A stretch of DNA of 19,928 nt from CALMEC01 sp964440285. Lineage in GTDB: Bacteria; Actinomycetota; Thermoleophilia; Miltoncostaeales; Miltoncostaeaceae. Shown one piece after another: positions 1 through 7,154 of this stretch. Below the pieces are notes generated by a model, which searched no databases, was not told where the DNA came from, and was given only the letters and a program-made list of their open reading frames with translations. The position numbers and the translations under genes are program-made. Location: NCBI GenBank assembly GCA_964440285.1, contig CAYTRV010000021.1, positions 1-19,928 on the forward strand, written 5' to 3'. Each line of letters begins with the position of its first letter. Positions within the stretch are counted from its first letter, which is position 1.

Positions 1-55
1 TGTGTTAAGCACGCCGCCAGCGTTCGTCCTGAGCCAGGATCAAACTCTCCGTGAA
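1..55 (-). rRNA. rrs: 16S ribosomal RNA, 5' end (partial, runs off left edge)
   Basis: The minus strand at 29-48 reads AGAGTTTGATCCTGGCTCAG, the universal 27F primer site that lies at positions 8-27 of bacterial 16S rRNA. It is followed by GACGAACGCTGGCGGCGTGC, the usual start of actinobacterial 16S. By alignment to the E. coli numbering, the mature 5' end falls near 55. Only the first ~55 bases are in the window; the rest of the gene lies beyond the left edge. The minus-strand direction is certain; the exact mature end is inferred. Confidence 0.97.
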
Positions 56-333
56 GAGAACTTCGTTGATCGCGCATCCAACCGGCGAACCGGGGATGTC
101 GGTCGAAGTCTGACGTTTGCTCCCGCGCCCGAAGGCTCGGGAGCTTCCCAACGATCAGCGCGGCTCGCGCCGGACTGACCGCCGTGACAGGGTTTCGTGA
201 AAAAAACCTGGTCATCGTTTGGCCGCCGCACGGCGAGGCCGTGGGGGCCGTCAATGCATGCTGTTTAGTTTTCAAGGTTCGCGCGCCCAGTTCACGGGCG
301 CACTCCACGGGGCCGGCTTCCCGGCCACACGGA
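56..333 (-). promoter_or_regulatory. pre-16S rRNA leader with boxA-like antitermination element
   Basis: This stretch lies between the inferred rRNA transcription start (about 333) and the mature 16S end. On the minus strand, 280-261 reads GAACCTTGAAAACTAAACAG, which resembles the boxA-type antitermination and processing sequences found in Gram-positive rRNA leaders and spacers. At 191-209 an imperfect hairpin (GGTTT and AAACC arms) may belong to the processing stem, but the 3' partner is off the window. ORFs here are short and show no family resemblance, so I see no protein gene in it. Confidence 0.65.
311..326 (-). repeat. Short perfect hairpin near the 5' end of the rRNA transcript
   Basis: The minus strand reads GGCCGGGAAGCCGGCC, six G-C pairs closed by a GAAG loop. 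It would begin only about 7 nt after the inferred transcription start. It may stabilise the nascent leader or affect promoter escape. Function is inferred; the inverted repeat itself is seen directly. Confidence 0.5.
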
Positions 334-339
334 CTCGGG

Positions 340-367
340 AGGATAGCACTCCCGGCAGCCTCGTCAA
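340..367 (-). promoter_or_regulatory. rRNA operon promoter (-35 TTGACG, -10 TATCCT)
   Basis: On the minus strand, TTGACG (367-362) is followed after 16 bp by TATCCT (345-340). The -10 is preceded by TGC, giving an extended -10. This matches the housekeeping sigma consensus of Actinobacteria well and sits about 280 bp upstream of 16S, as expected for an rRNA promoter. The predicted start is near 333. A second rRNA promoter further upstream was looked for and none was convincing. Confidence 0.8.
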
Positions 368-382
368 CCTCCGACGAGGCTG
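356..382. repeat. 10-bp inverted repeat overlapping the rRNA promoter -35
   Basis: CAGCCTCGTC (356-365) and GACGAGGCTG (373-382) are perfect reverse complements separated by 7 bp (AACCTCC). The left arm and spacer include the -35 hexamer TTGACG of the rRNA promoter. It could be a protein-binding operator, or a hairpin ending read-through transcription from upstream. There is no T-tract after it, so a plain intrinsic terminator is less likely. Confidence 0.6.
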
Positions 383-459
383 GCTCGCCGACCGTGCGCG
401 AGGCGCCCAGTCGATCTGCTGGGCGGGAACCTAGCAGGGGTGCTCGGACGGCGACTCGT

Positions 460-657
460 TCAGCGAGGCGCGGCAGGCGACTCGCCTTCGTCCCGCTCCC
501 CGAGCCGGATCCCCGTGGCGTACCGCACGCCGTCGAGAGCCCGGGTCCGTGCAGCCACGAAGTCGGCCCATCGCGGCACTCGCATGTCGTCGAAGCCCTC
601 GTCCTCTGACGCCGGGCGCTCCCACAAGGGGACCTCTCCGTCTCGCATCCCATTCAT
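460..657 (-). CDS. Small hypothetical protein upstream of the rRNA promoter (65 aa)
   Basis: I do not recognise this protein. It is rich in Arg, Asp and Glu with one central stretch (VPRWADFVAARTRALDGVRY) that could form an amphipathic helix, and it has no signal peptide or membrane segment. Evidence for coding is the codon pattern: about 80% of third positions are G or C. A GGAG sequence also lies 5 nt before the chosen ATG at 657; an in-frame ATG at 699 would give 79 aa. It lies on the same strand as the 16S gene and ends about 90 bp before its promoter, divergent from the SARP gene. It could be a chance ORF. Confidence 0.38.
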   Translation of the reverse strand: MNGMRDGEVPLWERPASEDEGFDDMRVPRWADFVAARTRALDGVRYATGIRLGERDEGESPAAPR

Positions 658-782
658 CCCTGCTCCGCGGCTCTTCTCTCGCATGGCTCCGCCTCTCATC
701 GCCTCCACCTGATGTTGCGACTCTGGCGGGAGGGAATTTCGGTACCCTTGTCGTGACCCTTCGACGACCTTGGCGGGCGAAC

Positions 783-1571
783 GTGGCGACCAGGATCCAG
801 CTCTGCGGGAAAGTGGTCGTGGAGGTCGATGGTCGGCGCCTTGAGGGCTATCTGCCTGGGCGCCAAGGACACCTGATTCTCGCATACCTCGCCGCGAGCC
901 GGCATCGTCTGATCGGCCGGGATGAGCTCATCGATGCGCTCTGGCCCTACGAGGCGCCGGCGGACCCGGCCGCCGCGCTCACCGTCGTGCTCTCCAAGCT
1001 GCGGTCCGTGCTCGGCTCGAAGGCGATCGAGGGACGCTCCGAGCTTCGCCTGTCGATGTTGAACGCCTGGGTCGATCTCGAGGCCGTCCAAGAGGCGATC
1101 CATCGTGCCGAGACCGCGGTCTCCCGAGCCGACTGGGCAGGCGCTTGGGGCCCGGGTCGGGTCGCTCTCCACATCTCCCGGCGGGCATTCCTCGCGGGCC
1201 ACGACGCCCCGTGGATCGCCGAACAGCGTCGCGCGCTGGGGGAGATCGAGCTTCGAGCCCTTCGTTGCGTCGGTGAAACGGGTCTCGGGTTGGGTGGCGC
1301 CGAGTTGACGACCGCAGAGAGGGCCGCCCGTGGGATGGTCTCGGTGTCGCCCTTCCGCGAGACCGGATACCGCCTTCTCATGCGCGCGCTCGCCGAGCAG
1401 GGCGACAACTCCGAAGCGCTCCGCGTCTATGACGAGCTCCGAACGCGTCTGCGGGACGAGCTTGGAGCCACACCATCGCGCAACATCCAGGAACTCCATC
1501 GAGACCTCTTGCGGGATCGGGGGCGGGGTCGACTCGATGCCGCCGACAAGGTCCCGGAAAGGTCCGTCTGA
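783..1571 (+). CDS. SARP/AfsR-type transcriptional regulator (BTAD domain), standalone
   Basis: A 262-aa DNA-binding regulator of the SARP class. Residues 1-90 look like the OmpR-like winged helix of these proteins (RIQLCGKVVVEVDGR start, RDELIDALWP and ALTVVLSKLRSVLG in the recognition region). Residues ~97-245 are the helical bacterial transcriptional activation domain, ending in the typical SEALRVYDELRTRLRDELGA and P-S-x-x-x-Q-E-L-H segment. There is no NB-ARC ATPase or TPR extension, so it is a short SARP. I chose GTG at 783 because the conserved beta strand begins three residues later; the upstream in-frame extension looks non-coding, and GTG at 753 is an alternative. It is followed 34 bp later by a DUF1059 gene. 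Target genes are unknown; the neighbours downstream are the simplest candidates. Confidence 0.85.
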   Translation: MATRIQLCGKVVVEVDGRRLEGYLPGRQGHLILAYLAASRHRLIGRDELIDALWPYEAPADPAAALTVVLSKLRSVLGSKAIEGRSELRLSMLNAWVDLEAVQEAIHRAETAVSRADWAGAWGPGRVALHISRRAFLAGHDAPWIAEQRRALGEIELRALRCVGETGLGLGGAELTTAERAARGMVSVSPFRETGYRLLMRALAEQGDNSEALRVYDELRTRLRDELGATPSRNIQELHRDLLRDRGRGRLDAADKVPERSV

Positions 1572-1605
1572 TCGACTGCGACCGCAATTTCCCAAGGGAG
1601 GCCTG

Positions 1606-1764
1606 ATGCCCAAAGTCATCAACTGCGAGTGCGGGTTGGTCTGTAAAGGCGAGACGGACGACGAGTTGCTCGCCAATGCCGAGCGGCATGTTCGAGAGCA
1701 GCACCCGGAGTTGGTTGGGAGGATCTCCCGCGAGGATCTCCTCGCCATGGCGGAGACCGTTTAG
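1606..1764 (+). CDS. DUF1059 family small protein
   Basis: A 52-aa protein beginning MPKVINCECGLVCKGETDDE and continuing with a helix of the form LLANAERHVREQHPEL and a tail SREDLLAMAE. This matches the DUF1059 family, small proteins with a Cys-x-Cys near the N-terminus (here C8 and C10, plus C14) and unknown function; the cysteines might bind metal. A strong Shine-Dalgarno AAGGGAGG (1594-1601) fixes the ATG at 1606. It lies between the SARP regulator and the crotonase gene with short gaps on both sides (34 and 11 bp), which suggests one transcript. Confidence 0.85.
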   Translation: MPKVINCECGLVCKGETDDELLANAERHVREQHPELVGRISREDLLAMAETV

Positions 1765-1775
1765 GGGCTGCCACC

Positions 1776-2591
1776 ATGACCGAGGACCTGTTGATCGAGC
1801 GGGACGCCGCGGTCGCGACCATCACGCTGGACCGTCCCGATCGGCGCAACGCCCTCTCGCTCGCTTTGATCGAGGCACTCACGACGGGCCTCGCCGAGGT
1901 TGGAGGGGATCCGCTCGTAGGAGCCGTGGTTCTCGGGGCACGTGGGCCGGTCTTCTGTGCCGGCCACGACCTCGTCGAGATGCGCGGCAGAGACGAGGAC
2001 TTCTTCCAGGGCCTGTTCGAGGCATGCACCCGGATGATGCTGACGATCCGTCATCTCCCGCAGCCCGTGATCGCCCGGGTGCAGGGGATGGCCAGCGCGG
2101 GCGGCTGTCATCTGGTCGCTGCCTGTGACCTCGTCGTCGCCTCTGAGGACGCCCAATTCGCGGTCCCGGGGCCTCGCATCGGGCTGCCCGGCACGACGGC
2201 GATGGTCGAGATCGCGAGGATCGTGGGGACACGACGCGCAATGGAGCTTCTGCTCGCCGGCGAGCCGATCGACGCGCTCGAGGCGAGGCGCTGGGGCCTC
2301 GTCAACCACGTCGTCCCCGCAAAGGATCTTGAGACCCATACCTCCTCTCTGGCGCACCGGATCGCCAGCGCGAGCCGGACGGTGGTTGCTGAGGCGAAGC
2401 GAGGCGTCTACGAGGCCGTTGACTCGGACCTGGCGAGCGCCTATGGCCGTGCTCGCGACGTGATGGCCCGGAGCTCGGCGGCGCCCGATGCGCAGGAGGG
2501 CATCGCCGCCTTCCTCGAGAAGCGGAGGCCCACATGGCCGTCCGAGGAGGGAGATGCCCCCCCTCATCGACCGGGGCAGTCTCCGCCCTGA
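1776..2591 (+). CDS. Enoyl-CoA hydratase/isomerase (crotonase) family protein, ECHDC3-like, lacking canonical catalytic Glu residues
   Basis: A 271-aa crotonase-fold protein. The oxyanion-hole segments are present: FCAGHDL around residue 60-66 and SAGGC at 107-111. By alignment to rat enoyl-CoA hydratase, the two catalytic glutamates Glu144 and Glu164 are replaced by His112 (GGCH) and Gly132 (VPGPRIG). The overall pattern (LPQPVIARVQG, ACDLVVASEDAQFAVPG) resembles the ECHDC3-type subgroup rather than fatty-acid oxidation hydratases. It should still bind an acyl-CoA, but the reaction cannot be named; hydration by the classical mechanism is unlikely. The ATG at 1776 has an AGGGG 8 nt upstream. 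The C-terminal ~20 residues are Pro-rich and probably disordered. It is the last gene of the plus-strand set and converges on tyrS. Confidence 0.88.
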   Translation: MTEDLLIERDAAVATITLDRPDRRNALSLALIEALTTGLAEVGGDPLVGAVVLGARGPVFCAGHDLVEMRGRDEDFFQGLFEACTRMMLTIRHLPQPVIARVQGMASAGGCHLVAACDLVVASEDAQFAVPGPRIGLPGTTAMVEIARIVGTRRAMELLLAGEPIDALEARRWGLVNHVVPAKDLETHTSSLAHRIASASRTVVAEAKRGVYEAVDSDLASAYGRARDVMARSSAAPDAQEGIAAFLEKRRPTWPSEEGDAPPHRPGQSPP

Positions 2592-2639
2592 CCATGGGCT
2601 CCGTCTCAGGTCGTCTTCCCCCTCGGCCGGTGGAGCAGC

Positions 2640-3797
2640 TCAGACCACGCGGATACGGGCGAACCGTCGGCGCCCCGCTCGGAGTACCCGCCCGTCGAGG
2701 CGCTCCGATGGCAGGTCGAGTTCCGTGATGGGCTCGCCGTCGATGCTCACGCCGCCCTGCTGGATGAGGCGGCGTGCCTCACTCCGCGATGCGACGCCGA
2801 GGTGATCCACGACCAGCGCCGGCAAGTGCACCGGTCCCGAGGGGATCAGCACCTCTGGCGTGTCGTCGGGCGCCTGACGGTCGCGCACCACCCGGTCGAA
2901 GTCAGCCTCGGCCCGCTCGCCGGCGCCGGGCCCGTGGAATCGGTCGGCAACGAGCCGCCCGAGGCGGCGCTTCTCGGCGGCGGGATGGCCCTGCGGTCCC
3001 GGGTCCCAGGGGAAAAGGAGTCCGTAGAAGAGTCCGAGCGCGTCGTCCGTGATGCTCATGACCTTCCCGAACTGCTCCTGGGGCGGCTCGGAGACGCCGA
3101 TGTAGTTTCCGCTGGACTTGCTCATGCGGGCGACGCCGTCGGTTCCCGGCAGGATCGGCATGGTCAGCGCGACCTGCGGCGCCTGGCCGTAGGCCTGCTG
3201 CACCTCCCTTCCGAGCATCAGGTTGAACAGCTGATCGGTGCCACCGAGCTCGATGTCGGCCCGCACCGCGACGGAGTCGTACGCCTGCATGAGGGGGTAG
3301 AGCAGCTCGAGGACCGAGATCGGCCGGTGCTCCGACATCCGCCGGTCGAAGTCCTCACGGCGCAGCAACTGGTTGACCGTCGTGGTCGCGGCGAGACGGA
3401 AGAGCGGCTCCAGGCCCATGTCCGCGAACCACTCGCCGTTGGGACGGACCTCGACCCGGTCGGGATCGAGCACATTGAAGGCCTGCTGGCGGTACGTCGC
3501 CGCGTTCGCGTCGATCTCCTCCGCGGAGAGCATGGGTCGGGTCGATGAGCGGCCCGACGGATCGCCGACGCGGGCGGTCCAGTCGCCGATGATGAGCACG
3601 GCCACGTGCCCGGCGTCCTGGAACTCGCGCAGCTTCTGGAGCGCGACGGTGTGACCGAGGTGGATGTCCGGGGCCGTCGGATCAACCCCGAGCTTCACCC
3701 GCAGTGGGCGTCCGAGCGCGAGCTTCGCGGCGAGACCGTCCGGTGGGACGACCTCGACGGCGCGCGCCGCCAGCTGCTGAGCCCGGTCGGCGCTCAC
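2640..3797 (-). CDS. tyrS: Tyrosyl-tRNA synthetase
   Basis: Charges tRNA-Tyr with tyrosine in the cytoplasm. This 385-aa protein is a class I synthetase of the short bacterial subtype. It has the HIGH-type motif HLGH at 46-49, the KMSKS-type loop RMSKSSGN at 224-231, the tyrosine pocket segment LLYPLMQAYDS at 165-175, GGTDQ at 185-189, and a C-terminal S4 RNA-binding domain from about 325. The GTG start at 3797 overlaps the stop of the upstream glycosylase gene (GTGA), implying coupled translation. The reading frame stays open further upstream, but that part overlaps the glycosylase gene and does not look like a synthetase. It is the last gene of the ilvE-cimA-argH operon. I found no clear terminator in the 48 bp before the convergent crotonase gene, and no T-box. 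Confidence 0.96.
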   Translation of the reverse strand: MSADRAQQLAARAVEVVPPDGLAAKLALGRPLRVKLGVDPTAPDIHLGHTVALQKLREFQDAGHVAVLIIGDWTARVGDPSGRSSTRPMLSAEEIDANAATYRQQAFNVLDPDRVEVRPNGEWFADMGLEPLFRLAATTTVNQLLRREDFDRRMSEHRPISVLELLYPLMQAYDSVAVRADIELGGTDQLFNLMLGREVQQAYGQAPQVALTMPILPGTDGVARMSKSSGNYIGVSEPPQEQFGKVMSITDDALGLFYGLLFPWDPGPQGHPAAEKRRLGRLVADRFHGPGAGERAEADFDRVVRDRQAPDDTPEVLIPSGPVHLPALVVDHLGVASRSEARRLIQQGGVSIDGEPITELDLPSERLDGRVLRAGRRRFARIRVV

Positions 3798-4378
3798 ACG
3801 GCCGCCAGCGCCGGGAATGGCCGCGACAGGTGGGGTGACCCCGCGACGCCGAGCCGCCACGGCCGGTCCAAAGCGACGGAGATGCCGATGCGAGGGCCGG
3901 TTACCACCGCCTCGACCGGCTCGCCGGCGACGATCCGCACCGGTCCCTCGCCGAGGACCGTTGCGTTCATCGACCCGTCGATCCCGAGGGCCTCGCACAG
4001 TCGCCCAGGGCCAGAGCACAGCAGCCCGTCGGCGACGCCGCCGCGCCGCTCGCGCATGAGGTCGAGCCCGCGGATCGGCGCCAGCGCTCGGATCAGCACG
4101 GCCGCGCCGCGGCCCACGGGCTCGCAGACGACGTTGGCGCACCAGTGCACGCCGTAGCTTCGGTACACGTAGAGGCGGCCCGGCGGCCCGAACATGACCG
4201 CCGCCCGCGGAGTCGGCCCGCGAAAGCTGTGGGACGCGGGGTCATCCTGCTGATAACGCTCCACCTCGACGATCACCCCCGCCGCCTCACCCACCTCGAG
4301 CACGCAGCCGAGCAGGTCGGCAGCGACGGCCCCGACGGGGCGCGCGAAGAACGTCTGGTCGTGGCCCTGTCCGGACAT
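3794..4378 (-). CDS. 3-methyladenine DNA glycosylase (AAG/Mpg family)
   Basis: Removes alkylated purines from DNA in base excision repair. The 194-aa length is normal for bacterial Mpg-family enzymes. Family marks are the segment VEVERYQQDDPASHSF at 37-52, HSFRGPTPRAAVMFGPPGRLYVY from residue 50, SGPGRLCEALGI at 122-133 and TGPRIGIS at 160-167. Glu40, Tyr42 and His50 align with human AAG Glu125, Tyr127 and His136, the catalytic and base-pocket residues. ATG at 4378 was chosen because the preceding in-frame sequence does not match the family; GGGAG lies just upstream. It follows the RemA-like gene by 10 bp and overlaps tyrS by 4 bp. Its presence in an amino-acid and tRNA operon is probably organisational rather than functional. 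Confidence 0.93.
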   Translation of the reverse strand: MSGQGHDQTFFARPVGAVAADLLGCVLEVGEAAGVIVEVERYQQDDPASHSFRGPTPRAAVMFGPPGRLYVYRSYGVHWCANVVCEPVGRGAAVLIRALAPIRGLDLMRERRGGVADGLLCSGPGRLCEALGIDGSMNATVLGEGPVRIVAGEPVEAVVTGPRIGISVALDRPWRLGVAGSPHLSRPFPALAAV

Positions 4379-4388
4379 GCGCTCCCGT

Positions 4389-4652
4389 TCAGAAGAGCGA
4401 CGGGGGCTCGTCTTCGCCGCGACGACCGCGTTCGGCGGACCGATCGGGTGCGGCGTCGGCGGCGCCACCGAGGTCGGCGAGGATCGCGGCCTCGCTGCGG
4501 CTCGCGACGACCGGCTCGGCACGGCCGTCAAGCCACACGCGGGTGCGGCGCCCCGGCCCACGCTCCTCACCCTCGATCGGCTCGAGCGCGATGATGCGAT
4601 CGGCCCGGGCGAACCGTCCCAGTCCGAGTGAGACGAACTGCGGAGTCACCAC
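4389..4652 (-). CDS. Small protein resembling the RemA/DUF370 family
   Basis: An 87-aa protein. The N-terminal part reads VTPQFVSLGLGRFARADRII and is followed by a GRRTRVWL segment and VVASRSEAAIL. This spacing resembles RemA (DUF370), whose hallmarks are a GFGN-like opening, an Arg-Ile pair and a GRRTR segment. Bacillus RemA is a DNA-binding regulator of matrix genes. The C-terminal ~25 residues are charged and probably disordered, which is not typical of RemA. The start is GTG 4652 (GGAGG 7 nt upstream) or GTG 4649, which overlaps the argH stop as GTGA. It sits inside the operon between argH and the glycosylase. That it is a gene is fairly sure; the family is tentative. Confidence 0.62.
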   Translation of the reverse strand: MVTPQFVSLGLGRFARADRIIALEPIEGEERGPGRRTRVWLDGRAEPVVASRSEAAILADLGGAADAAPDRSAERGRRGEDEPPSLF

Positions 4653-6028
4653 GCTGCCACCTCCATACGCGCCGCGTCGAGCTGTTGAACGACCATCGCC
4701 CGGGCCGTGCCGCCCGGGACGGCCTTGGCCTCCACCGAGGCCTCAGGGGTGAGCGAAGGAAGATCGAGCCCGGCGAGACCGGCCGCCGCGAGCTCGTCGG
4801 GCGTCGCGTCCTCCAGACCCCCGCCACGCTCGACGACGGATCGCACCAACGCGCCCACCGCCTCGTGCGCCCGCCGGAAGGGCCAGCCGAGCCGCACCAA
4901 GTGGTCGGCCAGGTCGGTCGCCGCCATCGTCCCGCCGGAGCAGGCGGCCGCCATCCGCTCGGTGCGGAAGGTCGCGCCCGTGAGCATGCCGGTCATCGCC
5001 GGAAGCAACAGATCCACGGTGTCGGCCGCGTCGAACAGGTAGCCCTTGTCCTCCTGGAGGTCCTTGTTATACGCGAGCGGAAGCCCGCTCGTCACGCCGA
5101 GCAGACCGGACAGGTCCGCAGCGAGACGGTGAGCCTTGGCCCGCGCGAGCTCCGCGGCGTCCGCGTTCTTCTTCTGCGGGAGCATGGACGAGCCGGAGGT
5201 GAACGCGTCGGGAAGCTCGACGAACCCGACCTCCTCGGCCGACCACCACACCAGCTCGGCTCCGAGGCGGGACAGGTGCACGCCGAGCTGCGCGGCGAAG
5301 CTCAGATAGTCGGAAAGGGTGTCGCGGCTGCCCACGGCGTCCAGGCTGTTGGGCGACGGTCGGTCGAAGCCGAGCTCCCGCGCGACCATCTCCCGGTCGA
5401 TCGGGAACCCGACCCCGGCGAGGGCGCCGCTCCCCAGCGGGCAGTCGGCCGTCGCGGCCCGCGTCGCGGCCTGGAGCCGGATGCTGTCGCGGCGGAGCAT
5501 CCAAACGTACGCGAGGAGGTGGTGCGCCAGTCGGATCGGCTGGGCGCGCTGCAGATGCGTGTAGCCGGGCATGATGGTGTCGATGTGACGCTCGGCCTGG
5601 CCGAGCAGCGCGTCGGCCAGGGCGCGCAGAGCTGCCCGCTGCCCGTCGCACCGCCCCCGGATCCACAAGAGGGTGTCGGTCGCGACCTGGTCATTGCGGC
5701 TCCGGGCGGTATGGAGGCGACGTCCGGGTTCCCCCACCAACTCGGTCAGGCGCCGCTCGACGGCGGTATGGATGTCCTCATCCCCCGGCGCGAACGCGAA
5801 AACGCCGGACGCGAGCTCTCGCTCCACCCGATCGAGACCGGAAAGGATCGCGGCGACGTCCCCGTCGGACACGATGGCCTGGGCGCCGAGCATCCGGGCG
5901 TGCGCGCGGGAGCACGCTATGTCCTCCGCCCACATCCGCCGGTCGATCGGCAGCGATGCGTTGAGCCGGTCGAACGCCTCCGCCGGGGTCCCGGCGAACC
6001 GTCCTCCCCACATCCGGCTGCCGCTCAC
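4646..6028 (-). CDS. argH: Argininosuccinate lyase
   Basis: Splits argininosuccinate into arginine and fumarate, the last step of arginine synthesis; a cytoplasmic homotetramer of the aspartase/fumarase superfamily. The 460-aa length is standard. Seen motifs: MWGGRFAG at 6-13, HTARSRNDQVATD at 106-118, GYTHLQRAQP at 155-164 with the conserved Thr-His pair, and the superfamily signature loop GSSMLPQKKN at 279-288. The residue after KKN is Ala where most family members have Pro, a small variation. The GTG at 6028 begins 1 bp after the stop of the DegT gene; an internal ATG at 6013 is the alternative start. No other arginine gene is in the window, so argH is detached from a classical arg cluster. 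Confidence 0.96.
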   Translation of the reverse strand: MSGSRMWGGRFAGTPAEAFDRLNASLPIDRRMWAEDIACSRAHARMLGAQAIVSDGDVAAILSGLDRVERELASGVFAFAPGDEDIHTAVERRLTELVGEPGRRLHTARSRNDQVATDTLLWIRGRCDGQRAALRALADALLGQAERHIDTIMPGYTHLQRAQPIRLAHHLLAYVWMLRRDSIRLQAATRAATADCPLGSGALAGVGFPIDREMVARELGFDRPSPNSLDAVGSRDTLSDYLSFAAQLGVHLSRLGAELVWWSAEEVGFVELPDAFTSGSSMLPQKKNADAAELARAKAHRLAADLSGLLGVTSGLPLAYNKDLQEDKGYLFDAADTVDLLLPAMTGMLTGATFRTERMAAACSGGTMAATDLADHLVRLGWPFRRAHEAVGALVRSVVERGGGLEDATPDELAAAGLAGLDLPSLTPEASVEAKAVPGGTARAMVVQQLDAARMEVAAW

Positions 6029-6029
6029 G

Positions 6030-7154
6030 TCATCCCGCCCGCTGGGTCGCGATCGCGCGTGAGAGCTCGGCGCAGACCCGCTCGACCTGGGATTCGCTCA
6101 TCTCAGGGAAGAACGGCAACGCGATCGTGGTCGCGCTGATCGACTCGGTGACGGGAAGGAGGCCCGGCCGGTAGCCGTGGACCTCCTGGTAGTAGGGCTG
6201 CAGGTGGATGCACGGAAGATACGGCTTGGCCTGGATGCCGGCGGCCTCGAGGTCGCCGATGATGCGATTGCGGTCGATGCCGGCGTCGAGGCGCGGCGTG
6301 TAGACGAACCACGACCGCCGCTGGGGGCCCTCGTACATCGGCGTCGCCCCGTCGATCTCCGCGATCCGCGCCTGGTACCAGCCGGCGACGCGGGCCCGGG
6401 CCGCCATCATGTCGTCGAGACGTTCGAGCTGGGCGACGCCGATCGCCGCATGCACGTCCGACAGCCGGTAGTTGAACCCGAGCCGGGAATGCACCAGCCA
6501 CGAGCCGTCGTCCGACCGCCCCTGATTGACCAGGCTCCGGAGCATCCGCGCAAGCGCCTCGTCGTCGGTGAGCACGATGCCGCCCTCGGCAGTGGTCATC
6601 TGCTTGTTCGCATAGAAGGCGAGTACCGACGGGTGGCCGAATCCGCCGAGGGGCCGCCCGTCGTAGTCGGCGCCGATCGCCTGGCATGCATCCTCCACCA
6701 AGTGAAGGCTTGCACGCTCCGCGATTCGGACCAGCCCCGGGATCTCCGCCGGGTACCCGAAGATGTCGACGATCTCGATCGCCCGCGTGCGCGGCGTGAT
6801 GGCGGCCTCGACCGCCGCCGGATCGAGGTTGAAGGTGAACGGGTCGACCTCGACGAACACCGGCGTCGCCCCGGTGTAGAGGATCGCGTTCGCCGAAGCG
6901 ACGAACGAGAACGACGGCAGGATCACCTCGTCGCCCGGGCCGAGGCCGAGGGCGTGGAAGCACGCGTGAAGACCGGCGGTGCCGCTGGAGCAGGCGACCG
7001 CGTGGGCCACCCCGACCCGCTCCGCCCAGTCACGCTCGAACCTGGCGAGCATCGGGCCGAGCGAGAGCTGCCCGGACCGCAGCACATCCGCCACGAGCTC
7101 GAGCTCGCGCTCGCCGATCACCGGTTTGGCGAGCGGGATGTTCCCCTGGGACAC
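6030..7154 (-). CDS. DegT/DnrJ/EryC1/StrS family PLP-dependent aminotransferase
   Basis: A 374-aa PLP enzyme. The Schiff-base lysine is K184 in FYANKQMTTAEGG, D156 in HLVEDACQAIGA should bind the pyridine nitrogen, and S56-S57-G-T contributes to phosphate binding. The opening NIPLAKPVIGERE and SGQLSLGP are typical of the sugar-aminotransferase group (perosamine and related amino-sugar synthases). The usual substrates are nucleotide-linked keto sugars, yet no sugar-nucleotide gene is nearby. It lies between cimA and argH in the same operon. Its GTG start overlaps the cimA stop by one base (TAGTG). The actual substrate cannot be told from sequence. Confidence 0.92.
   Translation of the reverse strand: MSQGNIPLAKPVIGERELELVADVLRSGQLSLGPMLARFERDWAERVGVAHAVACSSGTAGLHACFHALGLGPGDEVILPSFSFVASANAILYTGATPVFVEVDPFTFNLDPAAVEAAITPRTRAIEIVDIFGYPAEIPGLVRIAERASLHLVEDACQAIGADYDGRPLGGFGHPSVLAFYANKQMTTAEGGIVLTDDEALARMLRSLVNQGRSDDGSWLVHSRLGFNYRLSDVHAAIGVAQLERLDDMMAARARVAGWYQARIAEIDGATPMYEGPQRRSWFVYTPRLDAGIDRNRIIGDLEAAGIQAKPYLPCIHLQPYYQEVHGYRPGLLPVTESISATTIALPFFPEMSESQVERVCAELSRAIATQRAG

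Noticed and set aside
191..209. A-rich run with small dyad as an intrinsic terminator
   Set aside because: It lies within the rRNA leader, downstream of the promoter, and is more likely part of a processing stem; a terminator there would block rRNA synthesis.
3798..4142. Upstream extension of the tyrS reading frame
   Set aside because: It overlaps the Mpg glycosylase in another frame and is Arg/Gly-rich; TyrRS homology begins at the GTG at 3797.
4628..6139. Long plus-strand ORF (503 aa) opposite argH
   Set aside because: It is the antisense shadow of argH; composition is His/Arg/Gly-rich with no family resemblance, while the minus strand matches argininosuccinate lyase throughout.
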